From contig NZ_CP046908.1 of assembly GCF_009789575.1 (NCBI RefSeq), positions 2,707,001 through 2,771,000 of the forward strand: a stretch of DNA of 64,000 bases. The letters are read 5' to 3'. Below are positions 15,892 through 24,183 of the stretch, in pieces. The notes beneath the pieces were generated by a model. That model was not told where the DNA came from and made no database searches. It saw only the letters and a program-made list of their open reading frames with translations. The position numbers were made by a program, and so were the translations under genes. The stretch is from Stappia indica (GTDB lineage: Bacteria > Pseudomonadota > Alphaproteobacteria > Rhizobiales > Stappiaceae). Numbering within the stretch: the first letter of the stretch is position 1; every line of letters begins with the position of its first letter.

Positions 15892-16296
15892 ATGGACAGA
15901 CCTGTAACCGGCCCTGGGCCTACGGCTTCTGCGCTCACCGGACTGGATATGAGCCACATCAAGCTCTGTCCCGCGATTGCTTTCGACCAGATCGTCGGCG
16001 GTCGCTACAAGCTGCATATCCTTTGCGTGCTCAACCGTGGCCCTCATCGCTACGGAGAAATCGGGCGCTCGCTCCGGCATGGCGGCCTGGGCCGGGCGAT
16101 CACGCCGCGTATTCTCAGCCGGGAGCTGAAAGAGTTGGAGCAGAAAGGACTCATCAGTCGCAAGGAGTATCCAGTCGTCCCGCGCAAGGTGGAGTATAGT
16201 CTGACCGAACGAGGGCAAACACTGGTGCCGGTCTTGGCCGAGATCGTTCGGTGGGGATCAACCGGCGTCCACGAGGAAATACTGGGAGTCGTATAG
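15892..16296 (+). CDS. HxlR-family transcriptional regulator
   Basis: A winged-helix protein of 134 residues. The HxlR core runs from CPAIAFDQIVGGRYKLHIL through RYGEIGRSL, TPRILSRELKELEQKGLI and VEYSLTERG. The first cysteine of the core (near residue 26) is the position used for redox or aldehyde sensing in some family members. GGAGGAGG precedes the ATG; an internal ATG 19 codons in is an alternative. Divergent from the MAPEG-TfoX pair, its likely target. Confidence 0.85.
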   Translation: MDRPVTGPGPTASALTGLDMSHIKLCPAIAFDQIVGGRYKLHILCVLNRGPHRYGEIGRSLRHGGLGRAITPRILSRELKELEQKGLISRKEYPVVPRKVEYSLTERGQTLVPVLAEIVRWGSTGVHEEILGVV

Positions 16297-16372
16297 CCGT
16301 CCCAAAATCCTGGAGACTATCCTAAAACTCTCTTGCTGATTCCCGAGAATAGGCGGCTGTGGTATATTTGCC

Positions 16373-16660
16373 ATGGCGCATCTTTCAGGAACCCGCCGTT
16401 CGCAATTGCTGCTTCTGCCGGAAGCGGTTGACGACTATGTGAGGCCGGATAACCCGGTCCGCTTAATGGAGCCCCTCGTTAACGGCATCGATCTGAAGCC
16501 AGCCGGCTTCGTGCGGGTTGAGGCGAAGAATACCTGTTGGCCGGGTTTCGATCCCGCTGGTCTGCTAAAATCGTACGTTTACGGCATCTCAACCTCGTTC
16601 GATCGAGCCAGCGGCTGGAGGCGGAATCCCAATATCTGAAGTCATCGAGACCACCGTCTA
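16373..16660 (+). pseudogene. IS1182-family transposase, N-terminal remnant
   Basis: The start MAHLSGTRRSQLLLLPEAVD followed by PDNPVRLMEPLVNGIDL and PGFDPAGLLKSYVYG is the N-terminal region of IS1182-type transposases. After about codon 70 a one-base shift moves the match (LNLVRSSQRLEAESQY) to another frame, and the catalytic part is missing. The element is non-functional and abuts an IS3 relic. Confidence 0.75.
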
Positions 16661-16688
16661 TCAGTTCGACGAATTGACGGACACGGCT

Positions 16689-16757
16689 ACCACGTTCCGT
16701 TATCAGACGCACGGCGTCGCACTTAAAATCTTTACTAAAATTCGATTGCTCGTGGCT
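16689..16757 (-). pseudogene. IS3-family OrfA relic
   Basis: On the minus strand, about 22 codons read EQSNFSKDFKCDAVRLITERG, the N-terminal start of IS3-family OrfA helix-turn-helix proteins. The similarity ends abruptly where the IS1182 relic begins. Only a fragment remains. Confidence 0.6.
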
Positions 16758-16823
16758 CTCTTCCTGCCTGAAAATTAGGAAAGAAGGCGTCTGCATCTAA
16801 GAGCTATTCACTCTGGCCTAGCC

Positions 16824-18098
16824 TCAAGCGGCTTGAATCTCTTCAGCGTTTAGGAACGCCTTCTCATCCGAACTATCCAACAGCGACGCGATCTCGTCAC
16901 AGGTGCGCGTGACCGCGAGTTTCAGCGCCTCATCGATATGAACATAGCCCTGAGTTACACTCTGCGCCGCATGGCCAAGCAACGCCCGGATCGTCAATTC
17001 GGAGAATCCAAGATCTCCCGCAACGCTTCCGAACGTGTGTCGTAGAGTATGGGGTGTGACCCCCTCAATTCCCACACTTGCACAAAGTCTAGCTAAGCAT
17101 GCCTTACTAGCTGTAAAATGGCCGTTGCCGACATCAGACGGGAAGACATAGGGACAGTTCTGTGGCACCGGCTGGCTGGCGATTAGCTTCGCTGCAGCAG
17201 GTCCGATCGCGCGGACCTGTGCGTCCCCCTTGGTATCGGGAAAACTTATATAGCCTGCACTCGCGTCAACCCAAGCGCGCTGCATCGCTTGGCCTTCGGA
17301 AATGCGAAAGCCCGTGAGCAAAAGGAGCCGGACGATAGCGAGGCCGATGGGATTTTCGCCATTGCGCTCTGCATATCGAATTGCCAGGCCAAGTTTCTTG
17401 ATCTCGGCCACACTTAGGCGACGGGTCTTTTTTTTGCCCGCGAGCTTTCGCGCGCCTCGGCTTGGATGATCCTCGATTTTGCCGAGACGGGCAGCATGCC
17501 CAAGGATGGCCTGAAGAGTCCCGACTGCCCGAGACGCAACGCCAGGCCCGCCGGAAGCAACACCGCCCCGGCCCTTGCCTCTCGATTTTGCCGTCTTTCC
17601 AGCAGCGATGTCGTATTGCATGCCTTCGATGTCAGCGACCTTCAGCGTATTCGCTAAACGATCGCCCAAGAGCGGCTTGATGTGCGTTTCAATACGACTT
17701 TTGTCCATGCCAAGAGTCGACTTCTTGATCGGACGATTGCGACGTCCAAGAATGCGCCCCGCTTCCGCCTCTGCAAGGTACCAGTCGCAAAGCATCGCGA
17801 CAGTTGCCTGATAGTGAGGATCATCACCCATATCGGCCGGATCCTCTCCGGCAGCAATGGTGCCAAGCTTGATCCTCGCCTTGTCTCGTGCTTGCTCGAC
17901 GGTCATCACGCCGAAACGGCCAAGATTGATACGCCGCTCTTTGTTGGCGGCGTTGCGGTACTGCAAAATGAATGTTTGCAAACCTGAGGGGAGCATACGC
18001 ACTCCAAAGCCACGCAATTCGCTGTCCCACAGAAAAGCCTGTTTGCCTTTCGCTGGCGGGTCCATCGCCTCAAGCGCCCTTTTGGTAAGTTTGGCCAT
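16824..18098 (-). CDS. int: P4-type tyrosine integrase (DUF4102/Arm-binding N-terminus)
   Basis: A site-specific recombinase of 424 residues that would integrate and excise the island at tRNA-Gly. The N-terminal arm-binding domain (MAKLTKRALEAM...FLWDSELRGFGVRM) is followed by a core-binding SAM-like domain. The C-terminal catalytic domain has Arg in LTGFRISEG, HTLRHTFGS (His-x-x-Arg) and the Tyr in VTQGYVHI. All catalytic residues are intact, so it may be active. The ATG at 18098 follows GGAGG by 5 nt and is preferred to the in-frame ATG at 18122. It lies 194 bp from the tRNA fragment at 18293-18341. Confidence 0.93.
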   Translation of the reverse strand: MAKLTKRALEAMDPPAKGKQAFLWDSELRGFGVRMLPSGLQTFILQYRNAANKERRINLGRFGVMTVEQARDKARIKLGTIAAGEDPADMGDDPHYQATVAMLCDWYLAEAEAGRILGRRNRPIKKSTLGMDKSRIETHIKPLLGDRLANTLKVADIEGMQYDIAAGKTAKSRGKGRGGVASGGPGVASRAVGTLQAILGHAARLGKIEDHPSRGARKLAGKKKTRRLSVAEIKKLGLAIRYAERNGENPIGLAIVRLLLLTGFRISEGQAMQRAWVDASAGYISFPDTKGDAQVRAIGPAAAKLIASQPVPQNCPYVFPSDVGNGHFTASKACLARLCASVGIEGVTPHTLRHTFGSVAGDLGFSELTIRALLGHAAQSVTQGYVHIDEALKLAVTRTCDEIASLLDSSDEKAFLNAEEIQAA

Positions 18099-18130
18099 AA
18101 ATACCTCCGCTAGCAGCGTCATCGATGTTT

Positions 18131-18176
18131 GCTTACAATAGCATGGACCCTTCGGTTTTGTAAGCTAGTTGTAAGC
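18131..18176. repeat. Three TTGTAAGC octamers beside the attachment site
   Basis: TTGTAAGC occurs in inverted orientation at 18131-18138 (as GCTTACAA) and directly at 18158-18165 and 18169-18176. They lie between the integrase gene and attR. The arrangement suits arm-type sites for the integrase, excisionase sites, or an operator for int. Confidence 0.55.
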
Positions 18177-18292
18177 AAAAGAGGGGAAATCAGCAAGTAT
18201 GAAATGGCGACAGACGGCGACCTGAGATCTGATTTCGCTATATATTATCGTATCTTAGAGAGGTTCTGGATATTGCGGCGTATACAGATAAT

Positions 18293-18341
18293 AACCTTGC
18301 CAAGGTTGGGGTCGTGGGTTCGAATCCCATCGCCCGCTCCA
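18293..18341 (+). other. attR: 3' fragment of a tRNA-Gly(GCC) gene
   Basis: The 49 nt run from the anticodon stem (AACC, loop TTGCCAA, GGTT) through the T-arm (GGGTTCGAATCCC) and acceptor strand (CGCCCGC) to T-CCA. The 5' half that would pair with the acceptor (GCGGGCG) is absent upstream, so this is not a working tRNA gene. It is the duplicate left by integration of a tRNA-targeting island. The intact tRNA-Gly should sit at the other end of the island, left of the window. Confidence 0.88.
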
Positions 18342-18356
18342 GTTTACCGGGTAAAC

Positions 18357-18383
18357 AAAAAGCCGCGGCTCGCCGCGGCTTTT
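18357..18383 (+). terminator. Rho-independent terminator of the original tRNA-Gly locus
   Basis: AGCCGCGG-CTCG-CCGCGGCT stem followed by TTT, with four A upstream. It lies 16 nt after the tRNA fragment and presumably ended the tRNA transcript before the island inserted. Confidence 0.8.
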
Positions 18384-18457
18384 GTCGTTTCAGGCACCTT
18401 GCCTTGCTCAGCTGGCCCGACTTGCTTCGCAATCGTCTTGCCCGTGCGCCTCCCCCA

Positions 18458-21310
18458 TCAGATCGAATGGTTGCCGCTTTCCGCCGGCTCTCTCGGTGCC
18501 ACCCACCAGGAGGGAAGCCGCGCCGGCCGGCCGATGAAAAACCCTTGCGCGATATCGCAGCCCAACTGCTCCAGGTACAGAAGCTGCGCCTGCGTCTCCA
18601 CCCCTTCGGCAACGGTGGTCATGCCGAGGCTGTGCGCCAGACCGATGATGGCACGCACGATGGCGGCATCGTCCTCCGACTGGCCGATATTGCGCACGAA
18701 GGACTGGTCGATCTTCAGCCGCGACACCGGAAAGCGCTTGAGATGGGTCAGCGAGGCATAACCGGTCCCGAAATCGTCGAGGGCAAGGCTGATGCCGAGC
18801 CGTCTGAGCGCGGTCAGCGTCTCCGCGATCCGCTCGGCGGAGCGGTCGAGCAGCACGGTTTCCGTTACCTCGAATTCCAGTTGCCGCGGGTCCAGTGCGT
18901 ATCGCGCCAACGCCTCCGCCACATAGTCGGGAAAGTGCGGGTCCTTCAGCTGCGAGGTCGCGAGATTGATCGCAAGCTGGCCCGGAGCGCTCCGCTCCCC
19001 GGCCGCCTCGGAAAAGGTCGCAAAGGCCCGCTCCATGATCGCCCGGCCAAGCACGCCGCCGAGCCCGAGATCTTCAGCGATGCCGATGAATTCGAGCGGG
19101 CTGATCGTCTGCCCCGCATGCTGCCAGCGCGCCAGCACCTCGAAGCCGACGATGCGGCGGTCGCCGAACCCCAGCTGCGGCTGAAAGGCGACATCGATCT
19201 CTTCTGCCGATATCGCACGTCGCAGTGCATCGCCGAGTTCGTGGCGGCGTTCCAGCCGCCGCCGCAGCTGCGGATTGAACAGGGTCCAGCCGTTCCGGCC
19301 CTGGGCCTTCGACTGATAGAGCGCGATATCGGCATTCTTGATGATGTCGGTCGGCGTGTCGCCGTCGGCCGGAAACAGGGTTACGCCCATCGAAATTCCA
19401 GGTCGCATCATCCGGTCGCCGAGCCGGGTGCGCGCGGTCAGCGCCTTGTGCAGCTTCTCTGCCATCCTTTCGGCCGCCAGTTCGTTCGCAAGACCCGTCA
19501 GCAGCACCGCGAATTCGTCGCCTCCCAGCCGCGCAACGACGTCTCCTCGCCGCAACAGGCGACGCAGCCGCTGCGCCACCACCCGCAACAAGGCATCGCC
19601 GGCATCATGGCCAAGCGTGTCGTTGATCGACTTGAAGTGATCGAGATCGATGATGACGAAGGCTCCGACCCGGTCGCGGGTGCGCTTGCCCTGCAGTGCC
19701 TTGTCCAGTTCGCGCGTCATCACCGACCGGTTGGCGAGCTGCGTCAGCCCATCCGTCTCGGCGGTGTGGCGAATGGCCAGCTCGGCCTGCTTCAGCGCGG
19801 TAATGTCGGTGCGCGCGCCGACGATGGCACCGCTGGTAGAACGCCTTTCGCTGACCTGCAACCAGCGCCCGTCCGACAGGAGCTGGATACTCGGCTCGCT
19901 TGGCGGATTGCGATGGATCTCAATGCGGTTCAGGATCCAGGCTTCCCTCTGCTCCTCCGTCGCTCCCGGATCCATATACTGTCCCGCCGCCACGCCATGG
20001 CGCAGGATGTCCTCGAACGGCGTGCCTTCTCGGATGAGCTTGGCCGACAGCGCGTAATAGTCGCGATAGGAGCGATTGAAGAGGATCAGCCTGTCCTCGG
20101 CATCGAAGGCCGCAATCGCATCGGGAATGGTCTCGATGACATCGTGCAGAAGCGCCCGCGCCTCGACGAGTTCGGTCACATCCGTCTGCACGCCGACGAA
20201 ACCTTCCGGCTCCGCGCCCTCTTCCCGGATCGGCCGGATGTCGAGATCGAGCCAGTAGCGGCGGCCTGTTCGCGACTGGTTCAGCACCTGCACCCGCACG
20301 GGACGCCCCTCGGCGATCGCCGCGCCCATCTCCCGCACGGTTTCAGGGTCGGTTTCAGGGCATTGCAGCAACGCTCCGGGTTTCTGGCCGAGCACCTCGG
20401 CTTCCGAATAGCCGGTCAGGCGCTCGAAGGCGGTATTCACCCAGCGAACCCGGCCGGCCCGATCGCACACCACGACCGCATTGTTCGTCGCCCGGATGAC
20501 GATGTCCGAGCGCCGTAGCTGCTCCGCCATGGTTTCGCGCCGCGTCACGTCGCGGGTCACGCCCCGATAGCCGAGAAACCGGCCGTCGGGCGAGCGGCGC
20601 GGCCGGCCGTTGACCTCCACCCATATCGGATCACCGTTGGTGCGCACTCCGGGAAAGATGAAGTTCACGATCGGCAGTTGCCGCGCCACCGTTTCCGCAT
20701 AGTCCTTCCAGAGCGGGTCGGTCCCCGGATCGCCGTTTGCCACCTCCCAGCGGGTACGGCCGATCCACCTGGCGAAATCCAGTCCGAGCCGCTCCCCGTC
20801 GCCCATCACGCTGGTGAACCGGTGCTCCTCGTCCGTCTCCCAGACCCAGTCGGAGGAAACGGCAACGAATTCCGCCAGCCGCTGATGCGCCTCGTTGAGC
20901 CTGCGAACCGCATCCGTACGGGAAGTCTGGTCGACCGAAACGCCGACACCGCCGAGGATCACCCCATCGGCCATCACCGGTTCGATGGAGGTTTCGGAGA
21001 CGACCCGGCCGCGCGAGGTTTCCATCTCGCGGCTGTAGTGAACGCGCTCGCCCCCGATCACCCTGAGATGCATCTCAGTCCAGGCCTGCCCCTCCTCCGG
21101 GCCGAGGCCCGCCTCGCTCGGCAACAACCCGACGGCACTGCCGTGGGTCTCCCGGTCGATGCGATTTTGAAAAACATAGCGACCGCTGCGGTCGAAGATC
21201 CAGGCAGAATGAGGGAGACAGTCGAGCACCGCGGTCAGGCCACGGGTGCTTTCGAGAATCCCGGTCTCCTGGGCGGAGGCGGGCTCGGAGGAAGAATCGT
21301 CCCGATCCAT
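18458..21310 (-). CDS. PAS-GGDEF-EAL cyclic-di-GMP signalling protein
   Basis: A cytoplasmic protein of 950 residues without clear membrane segments. At least four PAS-type sensor domains lie in residues 20-525. A GGDEF domain with an intact RLGGDEF signature (about residue 605) and an EAL domain follow. The EAL signature reads EVLARW rather than EALLRW, but DDFGTGY, the KID motif and EGVET are present, so phosphodiesterase activity is plausible. It probably makes or breaks c-di-GMP in response to a PAS-sensed signal. Two tandem PAS-associated segments (GVTRDVT and GVQTDVT) mark domain ends. First chromosomal gene beyond the island. Confidence 0.92.
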   Translation of the reverse strand: MDRDDSSSEPASAQETGILESTRGLTAVLDCLPHSAWIFDRSGRYVFQNRIDRETHGSAVGLLPSEAGLGPEEGQAWTEMHLRVIGGERVHYSREMETSRGRVVSETSIEPVMADGVILGGVGVSVDQTSRTDAVRRLNEAHQRLAEFVAVSSDWVWETDEEHRFTSVMGDGERLGLDFARWIGRTRWEVANGDPGTDPLWKDYAETVARQLPIVNFIFPGVRTNGDPIWVEVNGRPRRSPDGRFLGYRGVTRDVTRRETMAEQLRRSDIVIRATNNAVVVCDRAGRVRWVNTAFERLTGYSEAEVLGQKPGALLQCPETDPETVREMGAAIAEGRPVRVQVLNQSRTGRRYWLDLDIRPIREEGAEPEGFVGVQTDVTELVEARALLHDVIETIPDAIAAFDAEDRLILFNRSYRDYYALSAKLIREGTPFEDILRHGVAAGQYMDPGATEEQREAWILNRIEIHRNPPSEPSIQLLSDGRWLQVSERRSTSGAIVGARTDITALKQAELAIRHTAETDGLTQLANRSVMTRELDKALQGKRTRDRVGAFVIIDLDHFKSINDTLGHDAGDALLRVVAQRLRRLLRRGDVVARLGGDEFAVLLTGLANELAAERMAEKLHKALTARTRLGDRMMRPGISMGVTLFPADGDTPTDIIKNADIALYQSKAQGRNGWTLFNPQLRRRLERRHELGDALRRAISAEEIDVAFQPQLGFGDRRIVGFEVLARWQHAGQTISPLEFIGIAEDLGLGGVLGRAIMERAFATFSEAAGERSAPGQLAINLATSQLKDPHFPDYVAEALARYALDPRQLEFEVTETVLLDRSAERIAETLTALRRLGISLALDDFGTGYASLTHLKRFPVSRLKIDQSFVRNIGQSEDDAAIVRAIIGLAHSLGMTTVAEGVETQAQLLYLEQLGCDIAQGFFIGRPARLPSWWVAPREPAESGNHSI

Positions 21311-21775
21311 CTTGCATCCCGTTCGGCGGATGTTGCCGCGCCGATTGAGGTCTCGGGCCGCAGCCTACCATCCAGCGTCAATCCTGTGGCCTGTCGTGGG
21401 CAGGCTGTTTGCACGGTCCTGACGCCTGCCCTTTTCGTGCAAGCGTCTCCCAGGCCGAAGCATCCGCATCCTGGTTCGGAAGCCGTCGCCCCGAGGCCGC
21501 ACATGTACGAATCGCCCACCTGTCGAAACTTGCATGACCTGCTGATTTCTCAAAGCGACAAGTAGCGGATCGACCGCCTTCCACCCCTCGCGAGCGGCAG
21601 AGAACGCGACGGAAGGCTCGCTGTGGCGGCAGCGTCATCTCGCCGTTACACGCGCCGCCTATCACTTGGCTCGGAAGTTTTGACGTGCCTGCGGCGTTGC
21701 GCCGCACGAAGCCCGGGGCTAACAATATGGAAACGCCGTTTCGTCGGCCGAAGAAAAACAGCGTGTATCTTGCGA
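21311..21775. other. Intergenic region between the GGDEF-EAL gene and the ABC operon
   Basis: About 465 bp holding the promoters of two divergent units. Short open frames look like shadows. I see no RNA gene. The only standout is the palindrome that begins at 21776. Confidence 0.4.
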
Positions 21776-21789
21776 TGCACAGCTGTGCA
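21776..21789. promoter_or_regulatory. Perfect 14-bp palindrome, candidate operator of the ABC operon
   Basis: TGCACAGCTGTGCA lies 11 bp upstream of the first ABC-transporter gene. A LacI-family repressor is encoded as the last gene of the same operon, and LacI-family sites are short palindromes of about this size, so autoregulation here is a reasonable inference. Confidence 0.45.
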
Positions 21790-21800
21790 AAGGGTGGAAA

Positions 21801-22955
21801 ATGACGCAAGAGGGCTTCCTGAACATCGCGGGCCTGTCCGCGGGCTATGGCGCAACGCGGGTGCTCGACGGTCTCGACCTGGCCATCGGCCAGGGAGAGT
21901 TCGTCGCGCTGCTCGGCTCGTCCGGCTGTGGCAAGACCACCTTGCTGCGCGCCATTGCCGGCTTCGTGAAGCCCTCCCGCGGCAGCATTTCCGTCGACGG
22001 TGCCGACGTGACGCGCCAACCGCCGGACAAGCGCGGCATGGCGCTGGTCTTCCAGTCCTACGCCTTGTGGCCGCATATGACGGTTGCCCAGAACATCGGG
22101 TACGGGCTGAAACTGCGCGGCCGCTCCAAGGCCGAGATCGCCCGACGCGTCGGAGAGCTGGAAGACCTGCTCGGCCTGTCCGGCCTCGGCGGGCGCAAGC
22201 CCGGCGCCCTGTCGGGCGGCCAGCGCCAGCGCGTCGCGCTCGGCCGGGCACTGGCGATCGACCCGCAGATCCTGCTGCTCGACGAGCCGCTCTCCAATCT
22301 CGACGCCCGCATCCGTCTCAAGGTGCGCCACGACATCAGCGCGCTGCAGAAGCGCCTCGGCATCACCGCCGTGCATGTCACTCACGACCGCGAGGAGGCC
22401 ATGGTGATGGCCGACCGCATCGTCATTCTCGACCGTGGCCGCATCGCCCAGCAGGGCACGCCGCAGGCGCTCTACAACCGCCCCGCCTCGCCCTTTGTCG
22501 CCGCCTTTATGGGGGCGGAGAATCGGATCGATCTCACCGGCCGGATCGCCGGTGACCGGGTGATCGTCGCGGCCGGCCCCGCCAATGCGGCAGCCGACCT
22601 GCCGCTGGACGGCCGCCCGCTCGCCGATGGGCCGCTGGAGGGTCGCTTTCGCGCCGAGGCCGCATCCATTCTTGCCGGCGAAGGCGACGGCACCGCGACC
22701 CGCGACGCGCTGGAACTGCCCGGCCGGGTCGAGGCGGCGAGCTATCCGGGCGGCGCCTGGCGCCATTCCGTGCGGGTCGGCGAGGACACGCTGCTGGTCG
22801 ACAGCCCCGAACCCTTCGCGCTCGGCGCGGCGGTGCGTATCCGCATCCCCGCTGAGGCGCTCTTCCTCTTCGTCCGGCAGGGACGCCCTGCCGGCCCCGA
22901 AGGCTCCTTGAGCGACGGCACCGAGGGCCGCGTCCTGGAAGCATCCGAGACTTGA
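21801..22955 (+). CDS. ABC transporter ATP-binding protein (PotA/FbpC-like)
   Basis: A cytoplasmic ATPase of 384 residues. Walker A GSSGCGKTT (about residue 39), Q-loop FQSYALWPH, signature LSGGQRQR, Walker B ILLLDEPLSNLD and H-loop VTHDREEA are all intact. A C-terminal TOBE-like regulatory region follows from about residue 240. It energises the two permeases encoded downstream. Its closest types import iron, polyamines or similar small solutes; the substrate cannot be read from sequence. First gene of a five-gene operon. Confidence 0.93.
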   Translation: MTQEGFLNIAGLSAGYGATRVLDGLDLAIGQGEFVALLGSSGCGKTTLLRAIAGFVKPSRGSISVDGADVTRQPPDKRGMALVFQSYALWPHMTVAQNIGYGLKLRGRSKAEIARRVGELEDLLGLSGLGGRKPGALSGGQRQRVALGRALAIDPQILLLDEPLSNLDARIRLKVRHDISALQKRLGITAVHVTHDREEAMVMADRIVILDRGRIAQQGTPQALYNRPASPFVAAFMGAENRIDLTGRIAGDRVIVAAGPANAAADLPLDGRPLADGPLEGRFRAEAASILAGEGDGTATRDALELPGRVEAASYPGGAWRHSVRVGEDTLLVDSPEPFALGAAVRIRIPAEALFLFVRQGRPAGPEGSLSDGTEGRVLEASET

Positions 22956-22988
22956 ACGTCAATGATGTCTAGAAAGCGGAGTACCGAC

Positions 22989-24125
22989 ATGAGGAAACTT
23001 CTTTCGGCGACGCTGGTGCTGGGCCTTGCGTCCGCGCCGGTGACGGCGGCCGAACTGACCGTGATCACGGCCGGCGACCAGAACATGGTCGACTACATCA
23101 ACGAGTATCTCGGCCCGATCTTCGAGGAGCAGAACCCGGGTCACACGGTGCGCGCCGTCGGTACCGGACCGGGCGATGCCGGCTCGCAGAAGATCCTGGA
23201 GCGCTTCGAGGCCCAGAAGCAGGCTGGCAGCGAGACCTGGGACACGGACGTTGCCGTCGTTCACGAGAAGTTCGCCGGCCCGATGGTGTCCGGCGGCTAT
23301 CTCGAGGCCTATCGCGACACCATCTCCACCGGCAAGCTGGTGACGCGGTCGAATGCCGACATGGCGCTCGGCTCGAACGTCAAGGGCTACGTCATGCCGA
23401 TGTTCAACAGCCAGACCGCGCTCGCCTACAACCCGGCCCTGCTGCCGAACCCGCCGAAGAGCTACGAGGAGCTCGCCGCCTGGGTGAAGGAGAACCCGAA
23501 GCAGTTCGGCTACAACGGCATCAAGGGCGGCGCCTCGGGCGTGAGCTTCGTCATGGGCTGGGTCTACGCCTTCGGCGAGGGCGACGCCGGCAAGCTGATG
23601 AACGGCCCCTTCGAGGAGGCCGAGACCACCAAGTGGGACGCCGCCTTCGATGGCCTGAAGGAGTTCACCCAGAACGCCACCCTGACCCCGGGCAATGCCG
23701 GCACGCTCGACCTGCTGTCGCGCGGCGAGATCGCCATCGGGCCGGTCTGGGTCGACATGTTCTACTCCTGGCAGGCCAACGGCCAGCTGCCGCCGGAATT
23801 CAAGCTGGTGCTGCCGGCGCCCGGCATGCCCGGCCAGCCGATGCACTACGTGATCCCGGCCAAGGCTCCGAACAAGGAGCTGGCGGAGAAGTTCGTCGAG
23901 CTCGCCACCAGCCCGAAGGTGCAGGCGGAAGGCATCGTCAAGCGCTTCAACTGGTATCCGGGCATCGATGCGCAGCACGTCCAGGCCGAGCTCGATGCCG
24001 AGACCTGGAACAAGCTGTTCACGGACGTGTCTCCGGAAGACCTCGCCAGCTACGGCAAGCCCTTCCCGATCGCGCCCTACAACAACGCGATCCTGGAAGC
24101 CTACGAGGCCAAGGCCGCGAACTGA
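22989..24125 (+). CDS. ABC transporter periplasmic solute-binding protein (family 1-like)
   Basis: An exported binding protein of 378 residues. The ATG at 22989 begins a signal peptide (MRKLLSATLVLGLASAPVTAA) and follows a GCGGAG site; an upstream in-frame ATG at 22962 is less likely. The mature part starts ELTVITAGDQNMVDYINEYL and has the two-lobed type-II layout of family 1 / polyamine-thiamine-like proteins. It delivers the substrate to the permeases at 24184-25856. Ligand unknown. Confidence 0.9.
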   Translation: MRKLLSATLVLGLASAPVTAAELTVITAGDQNMVDYINEYLGPIFEEQNPGHTVRAVGTGPGDAGSQKILERFEAQKQAGSETWDTDVAVVHEKFAGPMVSGGYLEAYRDTISTGKLVTRSNADMALGSNVKGYVMPMFNSQTALAYNPALLPNPPKSYEELAAWVKENPKQFGYNGIKGGASGVSFVMGWVYAFGEGDAGKLMNGPFEEAETTKWDAAFDGLKEFTQNATLTPGNAGTLDLLSRGEIAIGPVWVDMFYSWQANGQLPPEFKLVLPAPGMPGQPMHYVIPAKAPNKELAEKFVELATSPKVQAEGIVKRFNWYPGIDAQHVQAELDAETWNKLFTDVSPEDLASYGKPFPIAPYNNAILEAYEAKAAN

Positions 24126-24183
24126 CCCTCACCGCAAAGGCCGCCCGGTTTCCCCGGGCGGCCGCCACCGGATCGACGCCACC

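Noticed and set aside
16479-16796. A 105-codon gene on the minus strand
   Set aside because: Only about 22 codons resemble IS3 OrfA; the rest is antisense to the IS1182 relic. Reported as a relic instead.
18293-18341. A functional tRNA-Gly gene
   Set aside because: The acceptor 5' strand, D-arm and the first 27 or so nucleotides are missing, so it cannot fold into a tRNA.
18314-20518. Open frame of 734 codons opposite the GGDEF-EAL gene
   Set aside because: Antisense to a gene with intact domains; amino-acid usage dominated by Arg, Gln, His and Asp without any recognisable domain.
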